From Euclidia mi (taxonomy: Eukaryota > Arthropoda > Insecta > Lepidoptera > Erebidae): a stretch of 64,000 bases of DNA. Numbering within the stretch: position 1 is the stretch's first letter; each line of letters starts with the position of its first letter. The translations under genes were made by a program, and so were the position numbers. The notes under the pieces are model-generated. The model searched no databases and was not told where the DNA came from. It saw only the letters and a program-made list of their open reading frames with translations. Below, one piece after another: positions 9,440 through 18,555 of the stretch. The DNA lies in the NCBI GenBank assembly GCA_944739405.2, contig OX123182.2, positions 16,441,326-16,505,325 on the forward strand, written 5' to 3'.

Positions 9440-9680
9440 ATTGTGTTGTATTAATGTGTGCGTTTGTGTAAGTCAACGTGAAACCATATAACAAATGCAT
9501 TTAAAAATAAGCCGTTCTGCTTTGATTTAAGGTTTATTTTCGAATAGCTCATTTTTTTTTAAATTGTGTTGTCTTAATGTGTGCGTTTGTGTAAGTCAAC
9601 GTGGAACCATTTAACAAATGCATTTAAAAATAAGCCGTTCTGCTTTGATTTAAGGTTTATTTTCGAATAGCCCAATTTTT
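9440..9680 (+). repeat. 123-bp tandem duplication
   Basis: Copy 1 (9440-9562) and copy 2 (9563-9680) both run from ATTGTGTTGT through AATGTGTGCGTTTGTGTAAG and AATAAGCCGTTCTGC to TTTTCGAATAGC, with about five differences. It is a recent local duplication. No protein or known repeat was recognised. Confidence 0.85.
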
Positions 9681-10229
9681 AAAAAAATGAGTGACTACAA
9701 TTTACGTTATTTTAATTATTTTAAGACTAAAAATAAACAATATTAAAAATGACGGAAATGGATTCAGTTGCCGATTCTGAACAAAGTACTTTCAAGATGT
9801 GCATTAAACTTGTTACATGTTGTATATATTAGTATAAGATAACTGATGTCTTGATCAAACACGCGGTTTGAGGCATCCAGTTCCAATCCGGAAACGAGCA
9901 TAAAGTGGATGCTTTGCATAGCAATTCGTAGTGATCGCATGTCTATTAGGTTTTAGGTGGTCTGGCAAGCCAGCACAGATCAACAACTTAAATCGAAGTG
10001 TATGTATAATATCTGACATATAGCAGGTACCAGTAGCGACCGCAAAAACCACAAACTACTACTGAATTCAACTACCCGATGGTCTACAACTGATTTCTAA
10101 GAATTTGAGCTCACCTTTACACGTCCAAGGCCTCTATGTATATAAATAGCAATAAAAAATACTCAACAAAAATGATAGTGAGTTTCTTGAAATTGAATGT
10201 CTCACTGAACAATCCATGTGATAGATTTT
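9681..10229. other. No gene supported; 28-codon frame after an A-rich leader
   Basis: An ATG at 9749 opens 28 codons (begins MTEMDSVADSEQ) ending at TAG near 9834. There is no donor or continuation, so it is left as an observation. The rest is featureless. Confidence 0.25.
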
Positions 10230-10400
10230 TATGGTAAAGGAGGTAAACGTGACGGATCGCTGATGGTAAGCGATAACCGCCACCATGGACACCCGCAACC
10301 ACCGAGCGGTCCCTAGTGCCTGGTAGACCCGGATGAGAAAAATAAATAAGAGGAGGAGCGGGATAAAGGAGATGGACAATGGGATAGCCCTCTGGCACTC
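10230..10400 (+). mobile_element. LINE tail L-b, copy 1
   Basis: CGATAACCGCCACCATGGAC, ACCCGCAACC, CCCGGATGAG, AGGAGGAGCGGGAT and CAATGGGATAGCC match, in order, a diverged copy at 55150-55330. I associate this type with CR1-like LINE 3' ends in Lepidoptera. Overlapping short open frames here are not conserved between copies. Confidence 0.5.
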
Positions 10401-10469
10401 TAATACATTAAATCAAGAGACTCAAAGAACACTCAGACTAGAAACAACAATTTGCAGTTCGATCACAGT

Positions 10470-10545
10470 ATTGTCCTGTGTCGAACCTGCTTACTCATTG
10501 CAGTGTCAGACGGTGAGGCGGTCGCTCAAACCACAGTTACACTTT
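10470..10545 (-). mobile_element. SINE S3 fragment
   Basis: The minus strand reads TGTGGTTTGAGCGACCGCC with TCACCGTCTGACACTGCA, the head of the S3 family. Truncated. Confidence 0.45.
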
Positions 10546-10799
10546 TTTTTTCGCAGTTTAGCCCTAGCCTTATTTGTGTACATACAAGTCATAAAAATGT
10601 CAAACGCTACATTTAAGACTATCTCTATAAGACCCTGAAATAAATGTAGAGTTAAAATATAACTTCCTTTCACAGGTTATCTAGGAGGCAACGATATAAG
10701 ACCTAAGGACTGCTACGCAGAGAGTAGCGTGGTCGAAACTACGGCACGCACCACTGATGTCAACTCACTTATTTTGATTACCTATACTTATTTAAAAGA

Positions 10800-11015
10800 T
10801 CCGTGTGGTGACGGATTAAGAATACGGAATGTCACCACCCCATATCATCCCATGGGTGTCGTAAGAGCCGACAGATGGAGCATATCATGCAGAGAACAGC
10901 ATTGTAAGAGAAGGAAAACTTGATACAAAGCCGTTTGGCCAGCGTGGTACCTAAAGTATGCCAATTCCTCATTTCAAAGGAGAGACCTATTCCAACAGTG
11001 GACTGTTAAAGGCTG
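10800..11015 (+). mobile_element. Repeat S5, copy 2
   Basis: CACCACCCCATATCATCCCA, GGGTGTCGTAAGAGCCGACA, GCAGAGAACAGCATTGTAAG, CGTTTGGCCAGCGTGG and CAACAGTGGACTGTTAAAGG, then GCTGATGATGAT. It runs parallel to the copy at 22786-23052. Confidence 0.7.
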
Positions 11016-11095
11016 ATGATGATATTTAGAAGAGGACCATGCCCAGCAATCAGCAGTACGATGCCATAAAATATCCCCTCTTCTTCCTGACCAAC

Positions 11096-11220
11096 TAACT
11101 CTCAAAAACTACCGAATGGATTTATGTACGGTTTTCACAAATAGATAGAGTGATTTCTGAGGAATGTTTGGGAGTATTCACGCGAGCGGAGCCGGGGACA
11201 AAGTCTAGTTAAATTTAATC
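11096..11220 (+). mobile_element. LINE 3' tail remnant
   Basis: AACTACCGAATGGATTT, AATAGATAGAGTGATTTCTG and CACGCGAGCGGAGCCGGGG, then AGTCTAGT: a sequence type common at LINE 3' ends in Lepidoptera. A second piece with AACTACCGAACTGATTTTCA and AGATAGAGTGATTT lies at 41540-41612. Confidence 0.45.
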
Positions 11221-11467
11221 TGTAGTTGACTTTAATATACTTAGTCCCACTTTTGTAATAAAGCTTATTAAATTAATCATCATCGAAAAGCTAAAATTCA
11301 AATTAGACTAGTCGAGATTATGGGATGTAGATAGGTAGGTACTATATTTCCCCTCGAGTCTGTATTATTTAGTCACTTAGGCAGGGATGAACTATTACCT
11401 AAGTTAGTATGGTAAAAAAAATTGTGACATCGATGGTTTAATTCCGATGATTGGTTTGACAGATTAT

Positions 11468-12186
11468 GGCGCTGATACACTTCAGCATTCACCTGTAGAG
11501 CATTCGTGCGAATATGGTGCGAATGTTACAAAACAGAAAAACAAACGAGTGTGTTTTAGCGAGCATTCTTACGAACATTCTGGCAAGCCTTAGAATACAG
11601 AAAATAAATAGAAACCGCGCTACAATGGCGGCTAAACCCAAAATATTTACTTCACTATGATTTTTATCATAGGTAAGAGAAAGATATACAAATTACAAAT
11701 GACGTTTCGAATCTTCGTAGTAAGTCACTAATTTTGACTACTTTTACTCAGAATGAATAACGATCATGTTTACAATAAATCCTTCGATTTGGTTTACTCA
11801 GAATTAATTTTAATTTTGATAAATCCTCGATATTGATCAATCAATTTGAACGCAGGAACAGACAATTGTGTGATTTGTTAGTTCAAATTAAGATCTGCAT
11901 TTTATTCTTTAGAAACGTCATATATGTATGTAAGATACAAAAAAATGACGTTCTTACTATTTAAAGAATTCATAAGTCAAACTTAAGTAAATATATTGGG
12001 TAAAACTGCTGTTGTAGTCCGGCTTCTATATTTTTTCTATATTCTAAGTATTAGAGTGTACGCTAGAAACATCGTGGAAATGTTCGTAGCAATGTTCGGC
12101 TCTGTTCGTTATTCGGTTTGACTAAAGAAAAAATATATAAATGCTCGTTGTTCTGTTACAAGTGAATGCTCAAGTGTATCAGCGCC
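11468..12186. mobile_element. 719-bp nonautonomous DNA transposon T2
   Basis: The 30-bp terminal inverted repeats start GGCGCTGATACACTT at 11468 and end AAGTGTATCAGCGCC at 12186, with two mismatches. Subterminal GAGCATTC / GAACATTC / GAATGCTC motifs repeat several times at both ends, as transposase-binding sites often do. No transposase frame is present. No clear target duplication could be read at the borders. Confidence 0.75.
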
Positions 12187-12439
12187 TTTAAATGTATATC
12201 GATCTACCCTCAGACCAAGTAGAAAAAATCGCACGTGTGCTGAATAGAAAGATACAAACTTTATGTTTGGAAATGGAAATTATATCCCCGATTTGAAGGT
12301 TCCGTAATTTCTATGCTTCGTATGCAAAGATGGTGTAAAACGACTTAAACCGAGTAGGTACTTAGGCTCCTTTGGCCACTCACGGAACGAAACGCTGTTA
12401 GTATGATACCGTAACTCAGAGATGTGACAAGTATCAAGG
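12187..12439. other. Spacer, nothing recognised
   Basis: No open frame, repeat or signal could be supported. Confidence 0.35.
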
Positions 12440-12719
12440 GCTTCACACATAGCAGCTATAATGTAAAGATGTACATTATAGCACGATACATCTCATTACA
12501 TCTTTCCATAGAAATCGTCAGGAGACCACACACGACAGCTATAATGTATATTTTTACATCTTCGAATCTTAAGATACAGAGCGATACGAAAATATACATT
12601 TATAGTGCGTCAATCGGGACGTAAGCCAATGAAATGAAGTGAAAGAAACATTACATTACCTACCTGTTGTGTGTGTGATACATAAGCTATACATCCCGGG
12701 ATGCAATGTACATTAATAT

Positions 12720-13162
12720 TGTTACGAGCTGGGGTTCGTGATAAATTATATACACTATGCCAGAAAAACTGCACTTTATTCACTAACACAATAACACTAG
12801 ATACACACACTTAATTTTCACTTCACTTCTAAACACACTATTCACACCACTAGAACAACACTAAACACTTTCGACTTATTTCTCCTTCGCTTGATGTTGA
12901 TCGCTTTCCGTATTCAATTGAACTGTCCGGTCCGTTCGCTCGCACTCTATTTATACTGGCCGGATAACATCACTAGACTTTTCGAGACGACTCACGAAAT
13001 TTCTGGAAACGTGTAACGTGTTTCTAGATGTCGCGTAAATGTTCTATTTACACCAACGCCATCTATTAGAGGATAGATGAAACAGCCTTAAACAACCGAT
13101 ACATCTAATCTCATGTAGTTCTCCCATTCACTGATAGATGGCGTTATTTTCAATTCGTAACA
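12720..13162 (-). repeat. 3' LTR, 443 bp
   Basis: Starts TGTTACGAG and ends CGTAACA on the plus strand, giving the TG...CA ends of an LTR. Read base by base against 18113-18555 I found no difference. A poly(A) signal (TTTATT on plus, AATAAA on minus) at 12775-12780 sits in the R/U5 region and would serve this LTR. Confidence 0.97.
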
Positions 13163-13175
13163 CGGCCTCCCTCTT
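13163..13175 (-). promoter_or_regulatory. Polypurine tract
   Basis: The minus strand reads AAGAGGGAGGCCG directly before the 3' LTR. It would prime plus-strand DNA synthesis. It overlaps the pol stop codon (13174-13176). Confidence 0.8.
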
Positions 13176-15762
13176 AAACGTGTTCGTCTCGAACATCGTT
13201 GGACCCATAGTAACGAGCCAACCGGTCCACATGAACTATCTTCGGTGCACCTCGCGACCCCTTCTGGATTCGATAGGTAACGTCGTTCATCCTGGTAATT
13301 ATGCGATATGGCCCGTCCCATCTGGCTTGTAACTTAGGCGATTTTCCTTTGCTTCGTACTGGGTTATGAAGCCACACCAATGATCCCTCATCGAAGCCTT
13401 TGTTGTTTGCCTTCCGGTCGTAGCGAGTCTTCATCTTCTCAGACATCTGTTGTCCAGATTCCCTGATGTGCTCGTATACGTCGTTCATCCTGTTGCGTAG
13501 CTCGGTTGCGTAATCCGTTATATTGCGTGGAGATTCTGGTGGAATACCGGTGATAAGGTCTGCGGGTAAACGGAGTTCTCTACCGAAATTGGCAAAAGCT
13601 GGTGTGACTCCTGTAGTTTCGTGGACCGCACTGCGATATGACAGGAGAAATGGTTGGATGTGCTTGTCCCAATCTCTTTGTTTGCTCTCCACCACCTTCG
13701 CCAGGTACCTTTCCAGTGATTGGTTAAACCGTTCAACCATGCCATCTGATTGCGGATGATAAGCCGCGGTCCTGGTTTTATGTGCACCCATTACGCGACA
13801 AGTCTCCTTGAACACCTCAGATTCGAAGTTCCGGCCTTGATCGCTGTGGATTTCCAAGGGCACCCCGAACCGACAAAAGACTTCATGCACCAGCTTATCG
13901 GCCACTGTGGTAGCTTCTTGATTTGGGATCGCAAACACTTCAGGCCACTTCGTGAAGTAATCCATCACAACCAAGAAGTATTTGTTTCCGTCCTGGCTCT
14001 CAGGAAACGGCCCAGCGACATCCAACGCTATGCGCTCCCATGGAGCTCCTACATTGTACACCTTTAATGCACCTCTGCTACGAGTGTGTGGCCCCTTCAC
14101 AGCCGCACAACTTGTGCATTTGCGGCACCAATTCTCGACGTCATCCCGACAGTGGAGCCAATAAAACCGCTCTCGGATCTTAGTAAGCGTCTTCTTAACT
14201 CCCATGTGACCTCCCGAAGCACCATTGTGATAGAGCTGCAAGACTTCCGGCACCTTAGTTTTAGGCACTACCATTTGCAAATGGCACTGGTTACCGCGAG
14301 CGTTTTCCCATTTGCGGCACAGAACTCCATCCTGGACGACCAAGCTTGCCCACTGTGCCCAATAACTCTTGGTGATAGGGCTCATTGCTGCGATATCACT
14401 CCATTTGGGCCTAGGAGCGTCTGATTCCTTCCATTCGAGAATCGGCTGTATGTCCTTGTCGTCTTGTTGAGCACTCTGCAAAGCTTCTTTCCATTCGTCG
14501 CTCAGATCTGTCTTCAACATCCTCACTAATGCTGCCTGCTTTGCTTCCTGTCGGGTACAGTGCTTGCACTGGTCGGGACACGGCCTACGCGATAGGGCAT
14601 CTGCGTTACCATGGGACTTACCGCTGCGATGTTGTATTACAAAATCAAACTCTTGCAGTAGTTCAATCCATCTGGCTACTTGTCCTTCTGGGTCCTTAAA
14701 TTGAAGTAGCCATTTCAGCGCAGCGTGGTCGGTTCGCAAGTGGAATTTACGCCCCAACAAATATTTGTTGAAATGCTGCAATGTCTTTACTACAGCCAAA
14801 AGTTCCCGCCTGGTGACGCAGTAGTTTCTTTCGGGTTTGGATAAGGCCTTGCTGAAGTACGCTATAACTACTTCTTGATCACCCTTCCTCTGTGACAGCA
14901 CGCCGCCGATTCCAGTGTTACTGGCATCTGTGTCAACTATGAATTCATGCTCATTGTCAGGGTAGCCTAGGATAGGTGCAGTGCACAGATGTTCCTTGAG
15001 TTTCTGGAATGCAACGTCACAGCTCTCATTCCAACAGAACTGTACTCTGTCTTCGGTGAGCTTATGAAGAGGTCGAGCAATGTCAGCAAAGTTCTTCACA
15101 AACCGTCGGTAGTAGGAGCATAATCCGAGGAATGCTCTGACCTGCGTTTTGTTCTCTGGAACTGGCCATTCCTTCACGGCCATGATCTTATCCGGGTCAG
15201 TTTGAATACCGTACTCCGAGACCACATGTCCTAGAAAGTTCACTTGCCGTCTGAATAACGCGCATTTCTTCGGACTCAGCTTTAAATTAGCTCCTCGTAT
15301 CTTTGACAGCACTTGCTCCAAGTTTCGAAGGTGATCCTGGAAGGTGCGCCCCACGATGATGATGTCATCCAGGTAGACCAGGCAGGCGTCTCCAATCAGT
15401 CCCATAAGCACTCGCTCCATCAGTCTCTCAAAAGTAGCCGGAGCGTTGCACAATCCAAAGGGCATGACGTTAAATTGCCACAATCCTTTGCCTGTGGAGA
15501 ATGCCGTCTTCTCTTTGTCTCGAGGATCTATTTCCACCTGCCAGTAGCCACTTTTTAGGTCTAAGGTAGAAAACCACTTCATCCCCGTCAGCGTATCCAG
15601 TGTGTCATCGATCCTTGGCAGCGGGTAGCTGTCCTTCTTCGTGATGTCATTCAATCGGCGGTAGTCTACACAGAAGCGCATGCTGCCATCCTTCTTCTTA
15701 ACTAGGACAACCGGAGAGCACCACGGGCTGGACGAAGGCTCGATTACGCCTTCGTTCACCAT
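13174..15762 (-). CDS. pol: pol part 2: reverse transcriptase, RNase H, integrase
   Basis: 862 codons. The RT fingers/palm start at the GVIEPSSSPW motif; catalytic D68 lies in FSTLDLKSGYW and YLDD at 130-133. RNase H (about 270-390) has DTDAS at 277-281, E320 and D345. Integrase has an HHCC zinc domain (H512, H519, C547 and C550 or neighbouring C552), then the DD35E triad D581, D641, E677 with exact 35-residue spacing. A GPY/F module (WDGPYRI) follows and no chromodomain is seen. The open frame begins at MVNEGV, but ATG is not the natural start: in this superfamily RT is part of a Gag-Pol fusion. About 20-25 residues normally found just before GVIEP appear missing and the frame differs from the segment upstream, so this part is cut off from gag and protease. 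The catalytic residues themselves are intact. Antisense frames inside it are shadows. Confidence 0.95.
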   Translation of the reverse strand: MVNEGVIEPSSSPWCSPVVLVKKKDGSMRFCVDYRRLNDITKKDSYPLPRIDDTLDTLTGMKWFSTLDLKSGYWQVEIDPRDKEKTAFSTGKGLWQFNVMPFGLCNAPATFERLMERVLMGLIGDACLVYLDDIIIVGRTFQDHLRNLEQVLSKIRGANLKLSPKKCALFRRQVNFLGHVVSEYGIQTDPDKIMAVKEWPVPENKTQVRAFLGLCSYYRRFVKNFADIARPLHKLTEDRVQFCWNESCDVAFQKLKEHLCTAPILGYPDNEHEFIVDTDASNTGIGGVLSQRKGDQEVVIAYFSKALSKPERNYCVTRRELLAVVKTLQHFNKYLLGRKFHLRTDHAALKWLLQFKDPEGQVARWIELLQEFDFVIQHRSGKSHGNADALSRRPCPDQCKHCTRQEAKQAALVRMLKTDLSDEWKEALQSAQQDDKDIQPILEWKESDAPRPKWSDIAAMSPITKSYWAQWASLVVQDGVLCRKWENARGNQCHLQMVVPKTKVPEVLQLYHNGASGGHMGVKKTLTKIRERFYWLHCRDDVENWCRKCTSCAAVKGPHTRSRGALKVYNVGAPWERIALDVAGPFPESQDGNKYFLVVMDYFTKWPEVFAIPNQEATTVADKLVHEVFCRFGVPLEIHSDQGRNFESEVFKETCRVMGAHKTRTAAYHPQSDGMVERFNQSLERYLAKVVESKQRDWDKHIQPFLLSYRSAVHETTGVTPAFANFGRELRLPADLITGIPPESPRNITDYATELRNRMNDVYEHIRESGQQMSEKMKTRYDRKANNKGFDEGSLVWLHNPVRSKGKSPKLQARWDGPYRIITRMNDVTYRIQKGSRGAPKIVHVDRLARYYGSNDVRDEHV

Positions 15763-16247
15763 ACCGTCGGTGCTTCACTTCCCGTGTTTATTTTGTGCTG
15801 GACTAGTGCTGTCTTCCCTATGTCGGCATCACTGGTCGAGAAAATATCCGCGAACCGGTTCAACATCTTCAGGGCCTCGGTCTTCTCTTCCTCCGACAGG
15901 GTACTTTCGCAGTCCTCTAAAAGAGTAGACACGTCGAATCGTGCACCCTGAACCTTGGCGCTGGTAGGTTGCTCTTGACATCTACGCATCCAAGCCGCTC
16001 CTTCATAGGTGCCCAATTCCGTCCCTTTCTTGAGCGACACTTCCTTGTCACTTGCATTCAGTGCGCGTACTGATGAAACTTTAGTACCCCTTACCAAGGT
16101 TCGTGCAATCTTCCAGGAGGCCTCTTTCTCTAGACCTTCGATTAGTACGCAGCGGTTCCCTCGACCAGAATTCCCTGGTAAACAAACTGGTACAACAGTT
16201 TCCGACCGCGCGGGTGAAGAATGACATTCTTCAGGCAGTACACTTTT
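15756..16247 (-). pseudogene. pol linker between protease and RT, in a third frame
   Basis: The minus-strand frame ending TGA at 15756-15758. It carries the linker motif ARSETVVPV, then LIEGLEK, an acidic helix (LSEEEKTEALKMLNRFADIFS) and HKINTG, which in this superfamily directly precede RT. It therefore belongs to pol, but is one frame step (-1) from the protease frame, the switch lying near the A-run at 16244-16247 (TTTT on plus), and again -1 from the RT frame. The first codons of this frame, before the A-run, are not homologous. A lost base in the A-run and a deletion before RT are the simplest explanations. Confidence 0.8.
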
Positions 16248-16669
16248 CCTGAAGTTGCACCTTCTATGAAGACTTCTTCCGAGCCACACTTCAAGACTCC
16301 CTGGTTAACATCGATCTCGCAGCGATACTTCCTCATGAAGTCTAGGCCCAGGATGCAGTCGTCCACTATATCGGCTACGATGACTTTGTGACGGTAAACT
16401 TTGTTGCCTAGCTTCAGATCCACCTCCATTTCACCTTGGACGGTTATGTGCTGACCGGTAGCTGTTCTCAGATTCACACTTTCATTGTTCCTGAAGCAGC
16501 CCCGAAGAACCCGTCTTGCCAGATGGAAACCGATGACTGTCCGAGAAGCACCCGTGTCCAATGTCAGCTTGCATGGTGTTCTGTTAATTTCGCCTTCGAT
16601 GATCAGGCTGTTCCCGTCGCATGATTGCGAGATCGAGATACTTGGGGCTCTTCCATTACCAGCCAGCAC
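16142..16669 (-). CDS. pol part 1: retroviral-type aspartic protease
   Basis: The catalytic DTGA motif (residues 38-41 of this frame) and the ILGLDF flap-end motif (about 106-111) mark the aspartyl protease that matures Gag-Pol. The frame stays open upstream into gag and is offset -1 from it, so it is normally reached by -1 ribosomal frameshifting near the gag end; the GTG at 16669 need not be a start. Family-like sequence ends near codon 140. The last part, after the A-run at 16244-16247, is out of frame with the true linker and reads nonsense to the stop at 16142. Confidence 0.85.
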   Translation of the reverse strand: MLAGNGRAPSISISQSCDGNSLIIEGEINRTPCKLTLDTGASRTVIGFHLARRVLRGCFRNNESVNLRTATGQHITVQGEMEVDLKLGNKVYRHKVIVADIVDDCILGLDFMRKYRCEIDVNQGVLKCGSEEVFIEGATSGKVYCLKNVILHPRGRKLLYQFVYQGILVEGTAAY

Positions 16670-16689
16670 CCGCCCCGCAGTCCTGGCTT

Positions 16690-18084
16690 CTACTCGTTTC
16701 CCTGCTCTCGCTGCCTGGCAGGCACATCAGGCGACCCCTTTGGTGGAGACAGGGTGTCACCAGGCTGCCTACGCTTTGGGCAGCTCAAGCGGATATGGCC
16801 TCTTTCTCCGCAGTTGAAGCACCGAGGTGACGACACAACTTCCCTGATGCGGTGACCTCGATCGTCGCGTCGCACTGCTTCCACCTCCAGAGCGTGGGCT
16901 AAGGCGTCCTTGAGGTCCTTGAAGTGCCCAAGCCTCACTGCTGCTCTTACCTCCAGGTCCCGGATCCCATCCGTAAACGCCTGTACGAGGTTCCCGTCAA
17001 TAAGCGCAGGCGACGACTGGTATGCCTTCCTGACCAGCTTTTCCACCTCTAGAGCCCACTGCTGCAGAGTTTCTCCGGTGCGTTGTGTCCTGTCCTTCAG
17101 CTGAGCACGATAAACGTGTTCAAGGTGCGCGTCACCGTATCTCGCCTCCAGCGCCTCCAGTAGCTTGTCGTAGGTGACGTCTTGCCCGAGTGCCTCCAAC
17201 ACTGTCAAGGCCCGGTCGCGAAGGCCCAAGGTTAGGACGGTTAAGGCCTGTTCTTTGGTCCACCCATTCGATCGCAACACAGCCTCAAACTGGATCTTGT
17301 ATGCAGACCATGATGACGAGCCATCAAATGGTGGAACCTTAAACCCACGAGGTGAGGGCACTACAGTCGCAGATGTCACTTCGTTGGATCCGAGCCCACG
17401 CAATCTCCTCTCCACTTCAGCGACACAGGTGTCGTGATGGTCGTGTACACGCTTCTCTATAGAGGCGACGCGAGTCTCAAGCTGGTCGTGTACGAGCTTC
17501 TCCACGTCGCTGATACGAGCCTCGTGCTGCTGGAGCTCCTCCTTTACCACCTTCAGGTCCTTCCCTACAGCGGCGCTGAGGTCTTTCATCACCACCAGCT
17601 GTTCCTCCAAACGGCAAGCCTGCTCCTCCTTGTCGCGCTGCAGCTGTTCCTCTAGGCGGCGCGCGTGCTCCTCTTGACGGCGAGCCTGCTCCTCTTGACG
17701 ACGAGCCTGCTCCTGTTGACGGCGGTCCTGCTCCTCTTGACGGCGGGCCTGCTCCTCCTTGTCGCGCTGTCGCTGTTCTTCCATGCGGCGCGCGTGCTCC
17801 TCTTGACGGCGGGCCTGCTCCTCCTTGTCGCGCTGTAGCTGTTCTTCCATGCGGCGCGCGTGCTCCTCTTGACGGCGGGCCTGCTCCTGCATGAACGCCA
17901 TCAGTGCCGCGATATCGGGCACCGCCATGGAGTGTGCGCTTGCAGGCTCCACTGCAGCCGCGGAGTCGCCTGATCCACCAGACGATGGAGAAGGAACGTC
18001 TCCGAAGCGTCTCTGGTCCAGGTCTTGCTGGCGCTGGTTCCTGGTACGCACTCCGTCAGTTTCTTCCTTCGGCATAACCGGCAT
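16690..18084 (-). CDS. gag: gag: capsid/nucleocapsid polyprotein with coiled-coil repeat
   Basis: 464 codons from the ATG 29 nt inside the 5' LTR. Order: short N-terminal leader; a highly charged coiled coil (about 66-230) built largely of 22-residue units of the type QARRQEEHARRMEEQ, tandem at DNA level (66 bp); a capsid-like region (about 246-410, starting with PPFDGSSSWSAYKIQFEAVL); one CCHC zinc knuckle C422-C435 (CFNCGERGHIRLSC) followed by a basic tail. Gag assembles particles and packages the RNA. The frame is fully open, in contrast to pol. The repeat could vary in copy number between elements. Single-knuckle gags are usual in Ty3/gypsy; such a long EEQ-rich coil at the N terminus is less usual. 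Confidence 0.92.
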   Translation of the reverse strand: MPVMPKEETDGVRTRNQRQQDLDQRRFGDVPSPSSGGSGDSAAAVEPASAHSMAVPDIAALMAFMQEQARRQEEHARRMEEQLQRDKEEQARRQEEHARRMEEQRQRDKEEQARRQEEQDRRQQEQARRQEEQARRQEEHARRLEEQLQRDKEEQACRLEEQLVVMKDLSAAVGKDLKVVKEELQQHEARISDVEKLVHDQLETRVASIEKRVHDHHDTCVAEVERRLRGLGSNEVTSATVVPSPRGFKVPPFDGSSSWSAYKIQFEAVLRSNGWTKEQALTVLTLGLRDRALTVLEALGQDVTYDKLLEALEARYGDAHLEHVYRAQLKDRTQRTGETLQQWALEVEKLVRKAYQSSPALIDGNLVQAFTDGIRDLEVRAAVRLGHFKDLKDALAHALEVEAVRRDDRGHRIREVVSSPRCFNCGERGHIRLSCPKRRQPGDTLSPPKGSPDVPARQREQGNE

Positions 18085-18097
18085 AATTTATCCCTTT

Positions 18098-18109
18098 CTT
18101 CTGACACCA
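18098..18109 (-). promoter_or_regulatory. Primer binding site, tRNA-Leu-like
   Basis: The minus strand reads TGGTGTCAGAAG starting 3 nt after the 5' LTR. From memory this equals the complement of an insect tRNA-Leu 3' end (CCA included) over 12 bases; the match then stops. The tRNA assignment is inference. Confidence 0.65.
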
Positions 18110-18112
18110 ATT

Positions 18113-18555
18113 TGTTACGAGCTGGGGTTCGTGATAAATTATATACACTATGCCAGAAAAACTGCACTTTATTCACTAACACAATAACACTAGATACACA
18201 CACTTAATTTTCACTTCACTTCTAAACACACTATTCACACCACTAGAACAACACTAAACACTTTCGACTTATTTCTCCTTCGCTTGATGTTGATCGCTTT
18301 CCGTATTCAATTGAACTGTCCGGTCCGTTCGCTCGCACTCTATTTATACTGGCCGGATAACATCACTAGACTTTTCGAGACGACTCACGAAATTTCTGGA
18401 AACGTGTAACGTGTTTCTAGATGTCGCGTAAATGTTCTATTTACACCAACGCCATCTATTAGAGGATAGATGAAACAGCCTTAAACAACCGATACATCTA
18501 ATCTCATGTAGTTCTCCCATTCACTGATAGATGGCGTTATTTTCAATTCGTAACA
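18113..18555 (-). repeat. 5' LTR, 443 bp
   Basis: Read as identical to 12720-13162. On the minus strand it is the promoter LTR: U3 from 18555, R from about 18317, U5 to 18113. Confidence 0.97.
18317..18348 (-). promoter_or_regulatory. LTR promoter: TATA box and initiator
   Basis: TATAAATAG on the minus strand (18340-18348) is followed, 31 nt from its first T to the A, by an initiator-like CAGTT (A at 18317). This is the normal spacing, and it defines the U3/R border. The same pair is at 12947-12955 / 12924 in the 3' LTR. Confidence 0.65.

Larger units (their letters stand above)
12720..18555 (-). mobile_element. Ty3/gypsy LTR retrotransposon, complete structure, pol disrupted
   Basis: 5,836 bp on the minus strand: 5' LTR 18113-18555, primer site, gag, pol, polypurine tract, 3' LTR 12720-13162. 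The target duplication ATAT is at 12716-12719 and 18556-18559, the 4-bp size expected of this superfamily. Domain order PR-RT-RNase H-IN defines Ty3/gypsy. There is no room or frame for an env gene, so no envelope is encoded. The LTRs read as identical, which implies very recent insertion, yet pol carries two frame breaks after protease (near 16245 and 15756-15775). This copy would therefore depend on enzymes from intact relatives. Reverse transcription in virus-like particles in the cytoplasm and integration in the nucleus are known for the superfamily. Confidence 0.97.

Noticed and set aside
10117..10398. 93- and 81-codon minus-strand frames
   Set aside because: They overlap the L-b repeat and an AT-rich flank. 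The frame is not kept in the second copy at 55150.
11660..11690. TTTTTATCATAG|GTAAGA as a third ratchet site
   Set aside because: It lies inside transposon T2 and left of the candidate first exon, and the pyrimidine tract is weak.
13163..13300. An envelope gene for the gypsy element
   Set aside because: Pol ends at the polypurine tract. There is no space or frame for env, so it is not an errantivirus-type element.
13138..18207. Plus-strand open frames inside the gypsy element
   Set aside because: Antisense shadows of gag, protease and RT/integrase.
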